Assembly: GCA_963277665.1 (NCBI GenBank)
Contig: OY728120.1
Location: forward strand, 946,169,195-946,233,194
Origin: Viscum album
Taxonomy: Eukaryota > Streptophyta > Magnoliopsida > Santalales > Viscaceae
Direction of reading: 5' to 3'
DNA: 64,000 nucleotides
In this document: piece after piece, positions 25,260 to 37,863 of the stretch
Layout of the letters: each line of letters starts with the position of its first letter
Position numbering within the stretch: the first letter of the stretch is position 1
Notes under the pieces: model-generated
Database searches by the model: none
Told to the model about the DNA's origin: nothing
The model's input: the letters and a program-made list of their open reading frames with translations, nothing else
Position numbers and translations under genes: made by a program

Positions 25260-26267
25260 TTTAATTAAAAATTCACTATCTTTATGTTACTTTGTTGATA
25301 TTTTCCCATGTTTTTGGTCTCTTTTGGTGCTCAATTTTCATTTTTTGGGTTTTTTAAAAGTAAAAAATTAAAGAAGGGGAGACTGATGTATATATTTTTT
25401 TTAAAAAGGATCTATATAAGCATTGTGTTCATGCTTCATGTTCTCATTAAGGAGGCGCGAATAGGGTTCATCACCCCTGATTAATTGTTTTTTCTCATAT
25501 TAGTTAATATTTACTTTTAAGAAGTAATAAATAATATATAAAAAATATTTAATAATTATTAATAATATAATTACTGAATTAAAATGTAATAATTTATATA
25601 AAATATATTATGCTTACACTTATTAATTAATTAGATTGATTAATATATTTAGAAATTTTTGTGAGGTTTTAGTTGATATAATTATCAATAATTTATTAAA
25701 ATGTAATATATTTATTATTAACTAATAATATATTGTCATGTCATTAATACAATTAAAATTATAATATCTAATATTGATAATTTTTTCATGTAATTATTAG
25801 TAACTTATTAAAAGGTAATATATTTATTAATTAACAATTGTATTCTATATGATTATGTTGTTAATATATTATTATGTTATTAATATAATTAATAGTATAA
25901 TAACTAATATTTATTATTTAATAATAAAAATAAAATAACCTGCATTGAATAATATATTTACTAGTTAATAATTATATTATTTATAATATATTGTGGTATG
26001 TGTTATTAATTAATCAGTTATATAAATAATAATATAATATTAATAATAATTACAGAATACATAATTTAAAATTTTATTAATATTTAATAATAAAATTAAT
26101 ATGATGATTTATTATACAAAATATAGATGATAACACTAAGAAGTATTGATATAATTAACAAATATTAATTAGTATTATTACCAATGTAGTTATTAATATT
26201 AATGTTTCTTGATTGTTCATAAACATTTGTATTAATTTCTAATTATATCAATTTATTAGTTCTATGT
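25260..26267. repeat. 4 kb dispersed repeat, copy 1, segment B
   Basis: Very AT-rich segment aligning to 56643-57850. Copy 1 has one copy of a block that is tandemly doubled in copy 2. It ends with TATGT (26263-26267), the left target-site copy of the chromovirus. Confidence 0.8.
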
Positions 26268-29038
26268 TGTCACGACCCACATTCACCAAAATGAGGGAAG
26301 GGATATCATATTTCCAGGCCCTTCCTTCATTAAGTTGAAGGAGAGATAATGACCCTCAAAACCCACCTTCAATAGGTACCAGAGTGGCGACCAGCACCAA
26401 GGGTATAGAATCTCACACAAAATGGAAGGCATTGCCCTTTTTATTTTTATAGGATCGAGAGATAAGATAGAAACCCCAACAATACCAAGGTTGAAAGTAA
26501 AGGTAAAGCCAAAAGTAACCCATTCCCATATGCATGTTCAAGAGTAAATGATACAAGCCACAAAAATCCAAAGGTAAAGTACCAAGAAAAAGGGAAACGA
26601 CAACAGCAACTGCCCCAAGGTCCGAGCTAGTACGGTCCCGCACGATCCCTGAGGTCCTCCTGGAAACCTAAAAGTAGTTTTATATACGTAGGCTGAGCAT
26701 AAAAGTATACCCAGCAGGGAAAACCAAAGACTCACATGCACAAGTGGGGAGGCATTCTAATGTCCCGTGAAAAAGGAGATAACCAAAGCACCTAACAACG
26801 GAAATTATACACCCAAGCCTCACCAAGGCACACTCCCCAAATAATGCAAGTCAAGTAATGTATAGTAATAGCACATCAATATTCAGGTACCTCACACCAC
26901 TTTCCCACTGGTTATTGAAGACATCCTACGCATCAAACCAATCCTGCCATTCTCACTGCAGTCTCACTGCCACACCCGCCCGCACACACCAGGGCCACAA
27001 CCGCACATCCCGCCCGCAGACACCTGGGCCACAACCGCACATCCCGCCCGTAGACACCTGGGCCACAACCGCACATCCCGACCACAGACACCTGGGCCAC
27101 AACTGCCACACATAACCACACCCACAAACACCTAGGTCAGAACAATTACTGTCACGCCTGAAGACACCTGGGCCTCATCCTGAAGACACTTGGGAAACAA
27201 CCTGCCCGCAAACACCTAGGCCAACCACCACAACTACCCTTCCCAAAGATTCTTGGGCTAATAATGGAATTCAGGCCATCACATCCTGCCTGAAGAGTCT
27301 TGGGATATTCAGGAAAGGGAGCAGAAAAGGAGCCAATAACCAGCCACTCTGAGGAGTGTTGGGAAAAACACCCTCCCCCAGGAAATGGGGGTGTTTCGCA
27401 CTAAGCGCTCAACTTGGGTGGGGTGAAAATAAGAAATGTAAAAACTAAAGATATATGTATAGGTAACAAGCACTCATCCCAACTCAGGGTTCCAAAATCT
27501 AAGCACAAACACCATTGTTACTATTCATTCATAAAGGAAAGCACAATACTTGCGGCCAATGCACAACTCATTCCCAAAACCAATTACCTGTTTAACCCAT
27601 TCTTATCTTCATGTTCAAGTGATCCCATTTAAGTAAAGTCTTGCACTACTGTGAAACTAACAGGCATAACCACAAACCAGGAAAAGAGAAACACCAAAAT
27701 AGCAACTTAAGCATTCACACCCGGTTCTCTGGTGAAGTCACAACAACAAAGGGATAAGTGAGATCCCTCAAAGTACTGGAAATAAAGAAAACCTCACAAA
27801 AGGGATAAGTGAGATCCCTCAAAGTACTGGAAACAAAGAAAACTCTAAGACATAGCCCCATTTCCCCAAAACCAGGAACCAATGATTTCTCAACAATAGA
27901 GGATCCCACCCGAGTTTGTGTCATAGTAGAGCAACCACACAGCTTCAGATTCACAACCAAGAACCGTACCACAACAGAGGATCCCATACCTGTCCACATC
28001 TTCCCATAATCACCAAGCATAACAACACATCTACTACCAAACAGAGTGTGAAAATTCTAGGTTCAAGCACATCATTCATTAGGATCTTCTTTCTGTTTGT
28101 TAACCGGGGTGGTCACACAGGGATTCTTGTTTTACTGAACATCCATTCAAACCAACTGAGGTTAGGTGACTAACCAATTTCAATGTTACAGTTATTTAGT
28201 CATCACAAAAGACAAGGGATTATTAGGATGCAAGGAAAGACCACCAACGACCATGATTTTCAGTGAGCACAAGTCTATACAGTTCAAAACACATATCAAC
28301 ATAAAAGTGTACATTAGAACATTGATCACACCCCCTTAATTCTTAAGGTCCATTCATTATCTTCATTAATTTTGGTTTCATCAATCCCCATAGAAACAAA
28401 AGCATACCCACCCCACATGATGCACGGTAAGGAAAGACGAAGGAAAACCCTACTTGATTGATCAAAGATCAAAGTTCTTATGCACACGCCAAGAACAGGG
28501 AATAGTGCAACTTGCAGGGGAGGGATGTTGGGAACTCCAAGGATGAGCAAAAAGACTCCAGCACAGACACACCACAAGTCTCAAAAAGGGGAACTCCAAA
28601 TGCACTAAGAAGAAAAAGAATCCAGCCAAGAGGAAGAAGAAGGAAGAAGAAATTCCTGTGCGATATATAGATAAGATCTCGTTGTTACGAGATATGGGGA
28701 TTTGAATGGATTTAAATTCGGATCGTGGTTCCCCACGCGGTAGGGTGGTTACACACGACAGGATTAATTGTTATTTAATTCCCCATTGAGGAGGTTCCTA
28801 AGAATTTTTGGGTATTAATTATGGGATTTAAATGGATTTGAACCACTTGAAAAGGGTTAAAAAGGCCCAAAAGAGGCATTACGGTAAACACTATAGAAGA
28901 GAAAATCAACAAGGTTGGGTGACACCGATCGGTCGCCCCGATTTGTCGCACACCGAAATGACGTCCTACCACCGAGATGTCACCCTTGGGATCTGGAATT
29001 TGGAAAAGGGATAGACCGTGAGGGTCTGGGTCATCACT
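26268..29038 (-). repeat. Left LTR (3' LTR) of the chromovirus
   Basis: About 2.77 kb, beginning TGTCACGACCC on the plus strand. It ends TCATCACT, where the right LTR has TCATCACA, so the outermost base has probably mutated. Contains a 34-base minisatellite with four GGGCCACAAC units (about 26988-27110) and a 48-base tandem duplication near 27750-27845. Confidence 0.9.
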
Positions 29039-29445
29039 TCAGATACCTCTCAAAGCATTCTCACCCTCGAGAATTTAAAACCAGACCTGAAGAAAGGAGG
29101 GGGGTCCGAACAAGCACCCTGGAAGATACCTCTCAAGAGTGAACCCGAACAATTACAATCACCGCAAAACAAAAGATTAAACCGTCCGGTCATGTGGTGA
29201 TGGGTTTCCATTCCTCCATGTTAAGATACTATCCGTTTTGGGAGGCACTGACTCGCCCACACGGGTTTAGGCGCATCCACTCTAATGCGTCTTAACTAGG
29301 GATTAAGTCCTCCCCTCCCCATATTTCAGGACACTTCACACACATCCACAGAAAAAGGAAAACCACACATTCCATAGTTAACAAGGTAAATTGTTCCATC
29401 ACAACCAAATACAAGAAACAGAACTACTCAAAACAGCTCTGGGTA

Positions 29446-29940
29446 CTAGGCGCGAATCTGCGTCTCCTGTTCCCAAGTACTTTCCTCAATCCCACCATGT
29501 CTCCACAACACACGAACTAGAGGAATGGTTCGTTCGTGGAGCACCTTCTCTTTACGATCCTCGATCATCACTAGTATCTCTATGAACGTTGCATCATCTT
29601 CAATATCTAGCTCTCCCCAGTCAAGGATGTGTGAGTCGTCGTGCAGATATCGACGAAGCTGGGACACATGGAAGATATTGTGCACCCTATGTAGTTGTGG
29701 TGGCAATGCAAGATGGTAAGACACCTCGCCGACCCGCTGTAACACCTCGAATGGTCCGACAAACCTGGGAGAAAGCTTACTTCCCCTGTCGAACCTCCGC
29801 TTCCCATGCCAAGGGGAGACCTTCAAGAACACGTGGTCCCCGACCTTGAACTCCAAGGGTCTCCTCCTATCGTCGGTATACGACTTCTGCCGGTCCTGAA
29901 CTGCCTTCATCCTCTCTCGTATAAGCTGCACCTTCTCCAT
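29446..29940 (-). pseudogene. pol: Chromovirus integrase C-terminus and chromodomain-like region
   Basis: C-terminal part of the pol polyprotein. It begins IMEKVQLIRERMKAVQDRQKSY and continues with FKVGDHVFLKVSPWHG, then KLSPRFVGPFEVLQRVGEV and HNIFHVSQLRRYLHD. These are the conserved GPF/Y block and DNA-binding region after the integrase core. The end contains IPLVRVLWRHGGIEESTWEQE, the diverged chromodomain-like tail of plant chromoviruses, which guides insertion to chromatin. Upstream it joins the integrase core in the same region after a stop near 29941. Confidence 0.85.
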
Positions 29941-30837
29941 TATGCTCTACACCACCTCCGAACCAAGGGTGCCTGCCTCTCCGACTTCTGTCCAGCACAC
30001 AGGTGAGTGACATGGCCTCCCGTACAAGGCTTAAAACGGAGCCATACCAATGGTAGAGTGGTATCTATTATTGTAGGCGAACTCTAGAAGAGGAAAGTGT
30101 CGCACCCATGATCCCCCAAAGTCCAGAATGCATGCTCGCAGCATATCTTCCAAGGTCTGGATGGTGCACTCTGTCTGTCCATCTGTCTGGGGGTGGAAGG
30201 CAGTGCTAAGTCATAGCTGGGTGCTAAAATCATGTTGCAATCCCCTCCAGATTCGTGAAGTAAACCATGCATCCATATCCGAGACTATAGACCTCATAAC
30301 TCCATGAAATCGCACCACCTCATCCACGTACCTTAGTGCTAAGGCATCCACTATACTCGACTCCTTGATCGCCAGAAGGTGAGCCGATTTCGTCAACCGT
30401 TCCACCACTACCCAGATAGTGTTGCAGCCTCCTTGAACCTTGGGTAGTCTCATGAATAAATCCATCGAAATTTCATCCCACTTCCACTTGGGAATGTCTA
30501 AAGGTTGCAACAAGCCGCCTAGAACATGGTGTTCAGCCTTCACCCGCTGACACACTAAGCACCTTGCTACGAACTCTACGACTTCCCATTTTACCCCAGG
30601 CCACCAAAACTATCTCCTCAGGCGCTGGTACATCTTGGAAACTCCTGGGTGCACTGCTAGGGGTGATTTTTGGAACTCACCAAGGACTCTCTCGCGCATC
30701 GCCTCCATAACGAACAACTTCCCTTGGAAAAGCATCTGATTCTGACCATCCTTCGTCCACCCTTCCGGAGAATCACCTTGGTTAACCTGGTCACGCACCA
30801 CTTCACTTTTTGAGTCTCCCCAATGAGACTCCTCCAC
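29941..30837 (-). pseudogene. pol: Chromovirus integrase zinc-binding and catalytic domains
   Basis: The zinc-binding region is seen as HPGVSKMYQRLRR, a stop near 30610, then FWWPGVKWEVVEFVARC-VCQ (HHCC motif). The catalytic core follows with WDEISMDLFMRLP (first Asp), GVMRSIVSDMDAWFTSRIW (second Asp) and [18 protein letters not shown] (Glu), giving the DD(35)E triad. Stops near 30556 (not within the reading frame quoted), 30211 and about 30050 break it. The order after RNase H is normal for Ty3-type pol. Confidence 0.85.
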
Positions 30838-30959
30838 CTTCCGTAGTAGAGAATACTACATTGTCATCTGATATAGCAAACCCATTCCACCTTCCATCCT
30901 TGCATCCAGGTGCAGGGCAGCCAAGTCCTCCATTGCCTTCCAAGCATCTTCTGACTCTC

Positions 30960-31371
30960 GAACCGCATCCTTCTGTGATTTTCTACTCAAGGCATCAGCC
31001 ACCACATTCCCCTTTCCTAAGGTTTAGGAAACCTTGAAGTCGTAGTATTGAAGTAATTCCATCCACCTTCGCTACTGTAAGTTCAGGTCTCACTGGGAGA
31101 AGATATACTTAAATCTCTTGTGATCTGTGAAGACCACGAAGCACTCCCCATTGAGGTAATGTCGCCCCAACTTTAGTGAAAAAATGACTGCCGTAAGCTC
31201 CAGATCATGGGTGGCATAGTTACGCTCATGGGGATGTAACTTCCTAGACCCATAGGAGATCACCCCTTGCTGCTGCATCAACACACATCTGATGCCTTGC
31301 CTTGAAGTATCACAGAACACCTCATATGTTGCCCCTTCTTCTGGAAACCTCAGCACCGGGGCACTAACCAA
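30960..31371 (-). pseudogene. pol: Chromovirus RNase H domain
   Basis: Minus-strand reading: [51 protein letters not shown] and [14 protein letters not shown]. This is the Ty3-type RNase H with Asp of FCD, Glu of LEL and Asp of TDHK as probable metal ligands. The first Asp normally sits in a DAS context and is DTS here. Beyond the stop at 31090 the frame goes on to WMELLQYYDF and NVVADALSRK, the usual tether end, with a further stop. Confidence 0.85.
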
Positions 31372-31593
31372 CTTCTCCTTCAGATGGCTGAAGGCTGCCT
31401 CGCACTACCCATCCCATACAAAAGCTCGATCCTTCTTCGTCAAAGCTCTCAAAGGTGCTGCAACTTGGGAGAAGTTGGGCATGAATCTCCGGTAGTAACC
31501 TGCCAGCCCGAGGAAACTACGAACCTCCACCACGTTCTTGGGTTCTTCCCAAGAAACAACCGCCTCGACCTTCAATTGGTCCACTACTATCTC

Positions 31594-31875
31594 CTACTCG
31601 GACACCATGTGCCCAAGGAAGTGCACTTCTCGCGTCCAGAACTTGCACTTGGACAACTTCCCATAGAGTTGGTGTGGTCGGAGGACCTCTAAAACCATTC
31701 TCAGGTGCTCAGCGTGATCTTCCTCTGATCTTGAGTAGATCAGGATGTCGTCAATCTGAATCTGCAACTCCCGTAGCTCCGAAGGTGCCATCTGGTAGGG
31801 AGCCATCGAAATCGGATGTGCACCAGGTTGTAAGTCTATCTCAAACTCGATGTCACGTCGAGGGAGTAGAGTCAC
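31594..31875 (-). pseudogene. pol: Chromovirus reverse transcriptase with large internal deletion
   Basis: The frame reads the start of the domain ([30 protein letters not shown]) and then jumps at about 31755-31762 directly to [20 protein letters not shown], the catalytic DD block. In complete Ty3-type elements about 110-120 residues lie between these two parts, with fingers and palm including the first catalytic Asp; here they are missing without loss of frame. Downstream the [21 protein letters not shown] and FLGHMVSE segments are normal. The enzyme would be inactive. Confidence 0.9.
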
Positions 31876-32069
31876 ACCTCCTCAGGGAAGACGTCCATAA
31901 ACTCACTGACGACCCCTGGAACTTCCACCATCTCTGCATCCACCGACTCCACTGATAGGTCGGATAACAAGGTGAGGAGGGGTTCCCCTCGCTTGTTGCT
32001 TCCCTAGAAACTCCGCTCACCGATGAAAGTCACCCTTCGGCCACCCAAGTCTGAAAACAAAACCCTTCC

Positions 32070-32423
32070 TCAGAAGCAGTAAATGACGGCACATACAGAG
32101 AACAGCCAGTCAATGCCTAGGATGACATCGTATGGTTGTATCTGCAACAGTAGAAGATCCCTGACTAACTGATGTGTCCCTATCATCAATCTGCATCCTT
32201 GGAAAACATACAACAAGTCGGTCTGACCTCCGACTGGTGTGCTCAGCACCAGGAGCACTGGAAGTCTCTTAGCATCTAAACCTAGAGCATGGGATAGACT
32301 GAGTGTAACAAAGGAGTGTGAAGATCTTGTATCAAACAAGGCATATTCAAGGGTACTAAACAAGATTATCGTACCTTGAATGACCTCTAGCCCTGCTGGA
32401 ACTACTGCCTCCTTGGTGTGCAA
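32070..32423 (-). pseudogene. pol: Chromovirus aspartic protease region
   Basis: Reads LFSTLEYALFDTRSSHSFVT, where the active-site triplet DTG of retroviral-type aspartic proteases is DTR, and later YDVILGIDWL, the typical end of the domain. The Gly to Arg change would probably abolish activity. It lies between the zinc knuckle and the reverse transcriptase as expected. Confidence 0.85.
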
Positions 32424-32639
32424 CTGTCCACGCCCAGATCCTCTGCCTCTCGGTTGTCGGACACCTCCCCGACCATGCCTGGGTCGAGGTCCCTGAGGAG
32501 CGCCCTGGGGTCGGTCTCCTCCAGAAACGTCTGCCCTCGGCGGAGAGGGAGCCCGTTTCCCCTACTGTTGCTGCTGAAAGGGCCTAGCTGGGAACTGCTG
32601 CTGCTGAGGTGGGTGATGGACCTGCCCACCCCCACCGTA

Positions 32640-33323
32640 CTGTACTCTGTCTGGGCATTGATTCCGAAGGTTCCCATGGCTTCCACAGATAAAGAATCTC
32701 GGCCCTGGGCCTGAAGGAAAAGGGTGAGGGCCGGAAGGTCAGAACAGGAACTACTGAGGCCTACTCCCTACTGGTCGAAACCTATAGGGTCCTGATGTTG
32801 GAGGCCTGCTACTGACGGCCTTCCCCTTTGACGAGCCCAAATGGATCCCCTCTTGTGACACACCTCCCAGCGTGTGCATCCTCTCCACCACTTCATCCTT
32901 CTTCTGCACCTCTAAGTATGTCGGTAGGGTGAAGGGAGTAACAACAAACTGAAGTGAAGGTCGGAGTGCCTCCTCTAAACATATCGCCCGAGACTCCTCA
33001 TCTAGAAAGAGGTATGGGGTGAAGAAAAGGAGATCCTTGAACTTGATTCCCAACTCTCTCACAGACATACTCCCCTGCTGGAGGTAGAGTAGCTCCTGCA
33101 TCTTCTCAGCCTTCATCTTGGAAGAGAGGAATTCCGCCCGGAACTCCTTCTCGAAGTCTTCCCACGTCACCTTGGTCTCCCTATTCTCCCCAAGATAAAG
33201 CGTCCACCACTGACATGCTGGTCCACGCATCTGGCTTACAGCCAGAGGAACCCAGTACTCTGTCGGAGACTGGATCAAGCTGAAGGCTATCACCAGCTCC
33301 TCTAGCCAGCTCTCCGTCTCCAC
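32640..33323 (-). pseudogene. gag: Chromovirus gag
   Basis: Capsid region: ETESWLEELVIAFSLIQSP, ACQWWTLYLGENRETKVTW, DFEKEFRAEFLS and SMSVRELGIKFKDLL, the retrotrans_gag pattern. Upstream reading frame from about 33490 (MAPGR) is broken. The zinc knuckle near 32700 reads FFICGSHGNLRNQC; the first Cys of CX2CX4HX4C is Phe. A Gln-rich linker follows toward the protease. Confidence 0.85.
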
Positions 33324-33859
33324 ATCTGAGATGCTACCCTCGTACTTCCTGAGGGTCTGTCGCTGAAAGGATCAAAGCATCTTCTGCCACTGATCATCCA
33401 CCTCCTCTCGATCGGTCTTCTGCCGATCATCCAAGTCAACCTCCTAGCCCTCGATCACCCGCACTACTTGTGGTCACCTCCCAGGTGCCATAGCTGCAAG
33501 GTAAACAAGGAATGCCTAAGCCCGAGTAGTGTAGAATATTGTTCTTAAATTTTCTTATACTTCTTTATTTATTTTTTTGAATTACCAAGACACCCATGAA
33601 ACATAAGAACACAAGTCAATATGATGTATGCACCTTTCCTAGGGTCTCTACCCTACAATTAGTGTAGCCTCACTTGGTCATTTGTTAAGTCTATAGTCCT
33701 TGCATCGGATCACAGAGGGCCCTAAAATCCCGTGTCCTAGCCAGTCTTCCCTGGCCTAATTCACGCACCAAGGTCACCCAACATTTTTTCCCTACCACCC
33801 CATGCAATCCTCACTGTGCATAACTCCAAACTCCATCCTATCTCTCAACCCCACCCCTT

Positions 33860-33867
33860 TGATACCA
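33860..33867 (-). other. Primer binding site of the chromovirus (initiator Met, one mismatch)
   Basis: On the minus strand, next to the right LTR end, the sequence is TGGTATCAAAG, matching the initiator Met tRNA complement TGGTATCAGAG with one change. It lies three bases inside the LTR. The exact match spans about 33857-33867. Confidence 0.8.
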
Positions 33868-33870
33868 TTT

Positions 33871-36620
33871 TTTCACAACCCGCCTTCACCAAAAGGAGGG
33901 AAGGGACAGCAGATTGCCAGGACCTTCCTTCTTTAAGTTGAAGGAGAGATAATAACCCCCGAAACCCACCTTCAATAAGTCCCGGAGTGGAGACCAGCAC
34001 CAAGGGTATAGAATCTCACACAAAATGGAAGGCATTAACCTTTTTATTTTTATAGGATCGAGAGATAAGATAGAAACCCCAACAATACCAAGGATGAAAG
34101 TAAAGGTAAACCCAAAAGTAACCCATTCCCATATGCATGTTCAACGGTAAATGATACAAACCACAAAACTCAAAAGGTAAAGTACCAAGAAAAAGGAAAA
34201 CGACAACAGCAACTGCCCCAAGGTCTGAGCTAGTACGGTCCTGCACGATCCCTGAGGTCCTCCTGGAAACCTGAAAGCAGTTTTATATACGTAGGGGAGC
34301 ATACAAGTATACCCAGCAGGGAAAACCAAAGACTCTCGTGCACAAGTGGGGAGACATTCTAATGTCCCGTGAAAAAGGAGATAACCAAAGAACCTAACAA
34401 GGAAAACTATCCACCCAAGCCTCACCAAGGCACACTCCCCAAATAACGCAAGTCAAGTAATGTATAGTAATAGCACATCGATATCTGGGTACCCTGTGCC
34501 ACTTTCCCACTAGTTATTGAAGACATCCTATGCATCGAACCAATCCCGCCATTCTCACCGCAGTCCCACTGCCACACCCACCCACACACACCTGGGCCAC
34601 AACCGCACATCCCGCCCACATACACCTGGGCCACAACCGCACATCCCGCTCGCAGACACCTGGGCCACAACCGCCATGCATAACCACACCCACAAACACC
34701 TGGGTCAGAATAATTATTGTCACGCCCGAAGACACCTAGGCCTCATCCCAAAGATACTTGGGAAACAACCTGCCTGTAAACACCTGGGAAAACCCCCACA
34801 ACTACCCTGCCTAAAGATTCTTGGGATAATAATGGACTTCAGGCCATCATAGCCTGCCCGAAGAGTCTTGGGATATTCAGGAAGGGGAGAAGAAAAGGAA
34901 CCAATAACCAGCCACTCTAAGGAGTGTTGGGAAAAAACACATTCCCCCATGAAATGGCGGTGTTCAGCACTAAGTTCTCAACTTGGGTGGGGCGCAAATA
35001 AGAAACGTAAAAACTACAGATATATGTATAGGTAACAAGAACTCATCCAAACCTAGGGTTCCAAAATCTAAGCGCAAACACCCTTGTTACTATTCATTCA
35101 TAAAGGAAAGCACAACACTTGCCGCCAAGTCACAACTGATTCCCAAAACCAATTCCCCATTTAACCCATTCTTAGCTTCATGTTCAAGTGATCCCATTTA
35201 AGTAAAGTCCTTCACTACTGGGAAACTAACAGGCATAACCACAAACCAGGAAAAGAGAAACATCAAAATAGAAACTTAAGCATTCACACTCAGTTCTCTG
35301 GTGAAGTCACAACAAAAAAGGGAAAAGTGAGATCCATCAAAGTACTGGAACCAAAGAAAACCTCAAAAAAGGGATAAGTGAGATCCCTCAAATTACTGGA
35401 AACAAAGCAGAACCTAAGACACAACCCCATGTACCCAAAACCAGGAACCAACTATTTCTCAACAATAGATGATCCCACCAGATTTCGTGTCATAGTAGAG
35501 CAACCACATAGCTTCAGATTCACAACCAACAACCATACCACAACTGAGGATCCCATCCCCGTCCACATCTTCCCATAATCACCAAGAATAACAACACACC
35601 TACTACTAAACAGATTGGGAAACTTCCAGGTTCAAGCACATCATTTATTAGGTTCTTCTTTCTATTTGTTAACCGGGGTAGTCACACAGGGATTCTTGTT
35701 TTACTGAACATCCATTCAAACCAACTGAGTTTAGGTGACTAACCAATTCCCATGTTACAGTTATTTAGTCATCACAAAAGACAAGGGTTTATTAGGATGC
35801 AAGGAAAGACCACCAACAACCATGATTTTTAGTGAGCACAAGTTTATAGAGTTCAAAACACATATCAACATAAAAGAGTACAACAGAACATCGATCACAC
35901 CCCCTTCATTCTTAAGGTTCGTTCATTATTTTCATTAAGTTTGGTTTCATCAATCCCCACAGAAACAAAAGCATACCCACCCCGCATGATGCACAGTAAG
36001 GCAATATGAAGTAAAACCCTACTTGATTGATCAAAGATCAAAGTTCTTCTCCACGTGCCAAGAACAGGGAAAAGCTCGACTTGCAGGGGTGGGACGTCGG
36101 GAACTCCAAGAACGAGCAAAAAGACTCCAGAACAGGCGCACCACAAGTCACGGAAAGGGAAACTCCAAACACACTAAGAAGAAAAGGAATCCATCCAAGA
36201 GGAAGTAGAAGGAAGAAGAAATTCCTGTGTGATATATAGATAAGATCCTGTTGTTATGGGATATGGGGATTTGAACGGCTTTAAATTCAGATCGTGGTTC
36301 CCCACGCGGTTGAGTGGTTACACACGACGGGATTAATTGTTATTTAATTCCCCATTGAGGAGGTTCCTCGGAATTTTTGGGTATTAATTATGGGATTTAA
36401 ATGGTTTTGAAGCACTTGAAAAGGATTAAAAAGTCCCAAAAGAGGCGTTACGGGAAAAACTATAGAAGAGAAACCCGACAAGGCTAGGTGACACTGATCG
36501 GTCGCGCCGATCGGTCGCCCCAATCGGTCGCACGCTGAAATGACATCCTACCACAGAGAAATCACCCTTAGGATCCAGAATTTGGCAAAGGGATGGACCG
36601 TGAGGGTCTAGTTCATCACA
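33871..36620 (-). repeat. Right LTR (5' LTR) of the chromovirus
   Basis: About 2.75 kb. On the plus strand it begins TTTCACAACCC (TG of the end mutated to TT) and ends TCATCACA. It has three GGGCCACAAC minisatellite units (about 34590-34675) where the left LTR has four. Confidence 0.9.
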
Positions 36621-37182
36621 TATGTAACAAAATATAATATATTAGTAGGGTTTTAATTAATGTACAACTAATGATTTTTAAAACATATAATTGTATTAGT
36701 CCAACCATCATCGCCATCTTGGGTTCCCCTTTGTGCCACAACTAGGTGTGTACATAATGAGTCAACGACAAATCTGTCGATGTCTATTCTCTAACGTGTG
36801 CACCTCCTATGTAGTATCTCCAGTGCCTACATCCACATTATCCCACGTAACAAACGGTAGATCTACAGTCTCATCGCCCATATCGTGCCCCGATTATAAG
36901 GAAAGTTACTGGTGACTAGAACTCTCTCCAACATGTGAAGAAGATGAATACTATGTTTTGGATATCTACGAATAGGAGGAAAATAAAGACTACAATATAG
37001 ACCATTCAACCTCTATCATTGCATAAAAAATCTAACATACTAGCATATTGTGTAGCAGAATCAGGGGCAAATGTGTCGGGACCCAATGTATGAATTACCT
37101 ATGGATGTGTTTGTGCTTGTGCTCATGCATGTGCTCATGCCTATTTTTGTGCCTCTAGTTGTAGTTGTGACTCATTTGAACA

Positions 37183-37817
37183 CAACTAAAAAAATGAAGT
37201 TACTGCCACAAACATATAACCACGAATTTAAAATTGTGGCTATAGGTGGATATAGCCACCATCTTAAAACCATGGCTATATGCCTGTTTTCTGTGGCCTA
37301 TGGCCACAGTTTTCAAGACCATGGCTGTATGCTAATATTTTCGAAGCCATATAGCCACGGTTCTCCAAAATTGTGGCTATAGGGTTCTTGCGCTTCCACG
37401 TGAACAAAATTTTGCGGGAAGCCCAACCACCACGATTTTGAGTCCATTCCCGTAGTTTTTATTAATATATATATATATCATAATATGTATACACACACAC
37501 ACACACACACACACACAGAGACACTCACACACACACACACACACAAATTATTGCTTGGTGTAGTGGTGAGTACGCTGAATCTCAAAAGGGAGTTGCATGG
37601 ATAAAAACTCGCATGTGTGATTTTTTATTTATGTTATTGCCACGGTTTTGACCATGGCTATAGATCAATCGCCACAATGGCCAATTTCAAGGCCTATTTC
37701 CATGGTTTTAAAAACCGTGGCAATAGGCAGGGACCTACCGCTACAGTGATAGTAGCCACGGTTTTGGGGCCTATTTTCATGGTTTTGAACTGTGGCAATA
37801 GGCCTTTTGTGTAGTTG
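37183..37817. mobile_element. MITE-like element with GCCACGGTTTT subterminal repeats, copy 1
   Basis: Ends are related inverted repeats (CAACTAaaaa...GCCAC on the left; complement of the right end CAACTACACAAAAGG...GCCAC). The arms hold many alternating copies of GCCACGGTTTT and AAAACCATGGC, as in non-autonomous CACTA-like elements. The centre contains a (CA)n run (about 37493-37545) and a tRNA-like segment. The 3-base target duplication is not clear, so the family is uncertain. Confidence 0.6.
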
Positions 37818-37863
37818 TTGAAATAAGAAGTGGAGGAGAATATTACTAATCATGATCAACATA

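Larger units (their letters stand above)
26268..36620 (-). mobile_element. Ty3 chromovirus, complete with both LTRs but defective
   Basis: A 10.35 kb LTR retrotransposon on the minus strand: LTRs at 26268-29038 and 33871-36620, primer site, gag, protease, reverse transcriptase remnant, RNase H, integrase and a chromodomain-like tail in the order of Ty3/Metaviridae. It is flanked by the 5-base direct repeat TATGT (26263-26267 and 36621-36625). Copy 2 of the surrounding repeat has a single TATGT at 57846-57850, which is the empty site. Every coding domain has stops or losses, and the reverse transcriptase has a large internal deletion, so it cannot move by itself. Confidence 0.93.

Noticed and set aside
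26933..27127. Cys/Gly/Val-rich minus-strand frame as a small secreted protein
   Set aside because: It is a reading of the 34-base minisatellite inside the chromovirus LTR.
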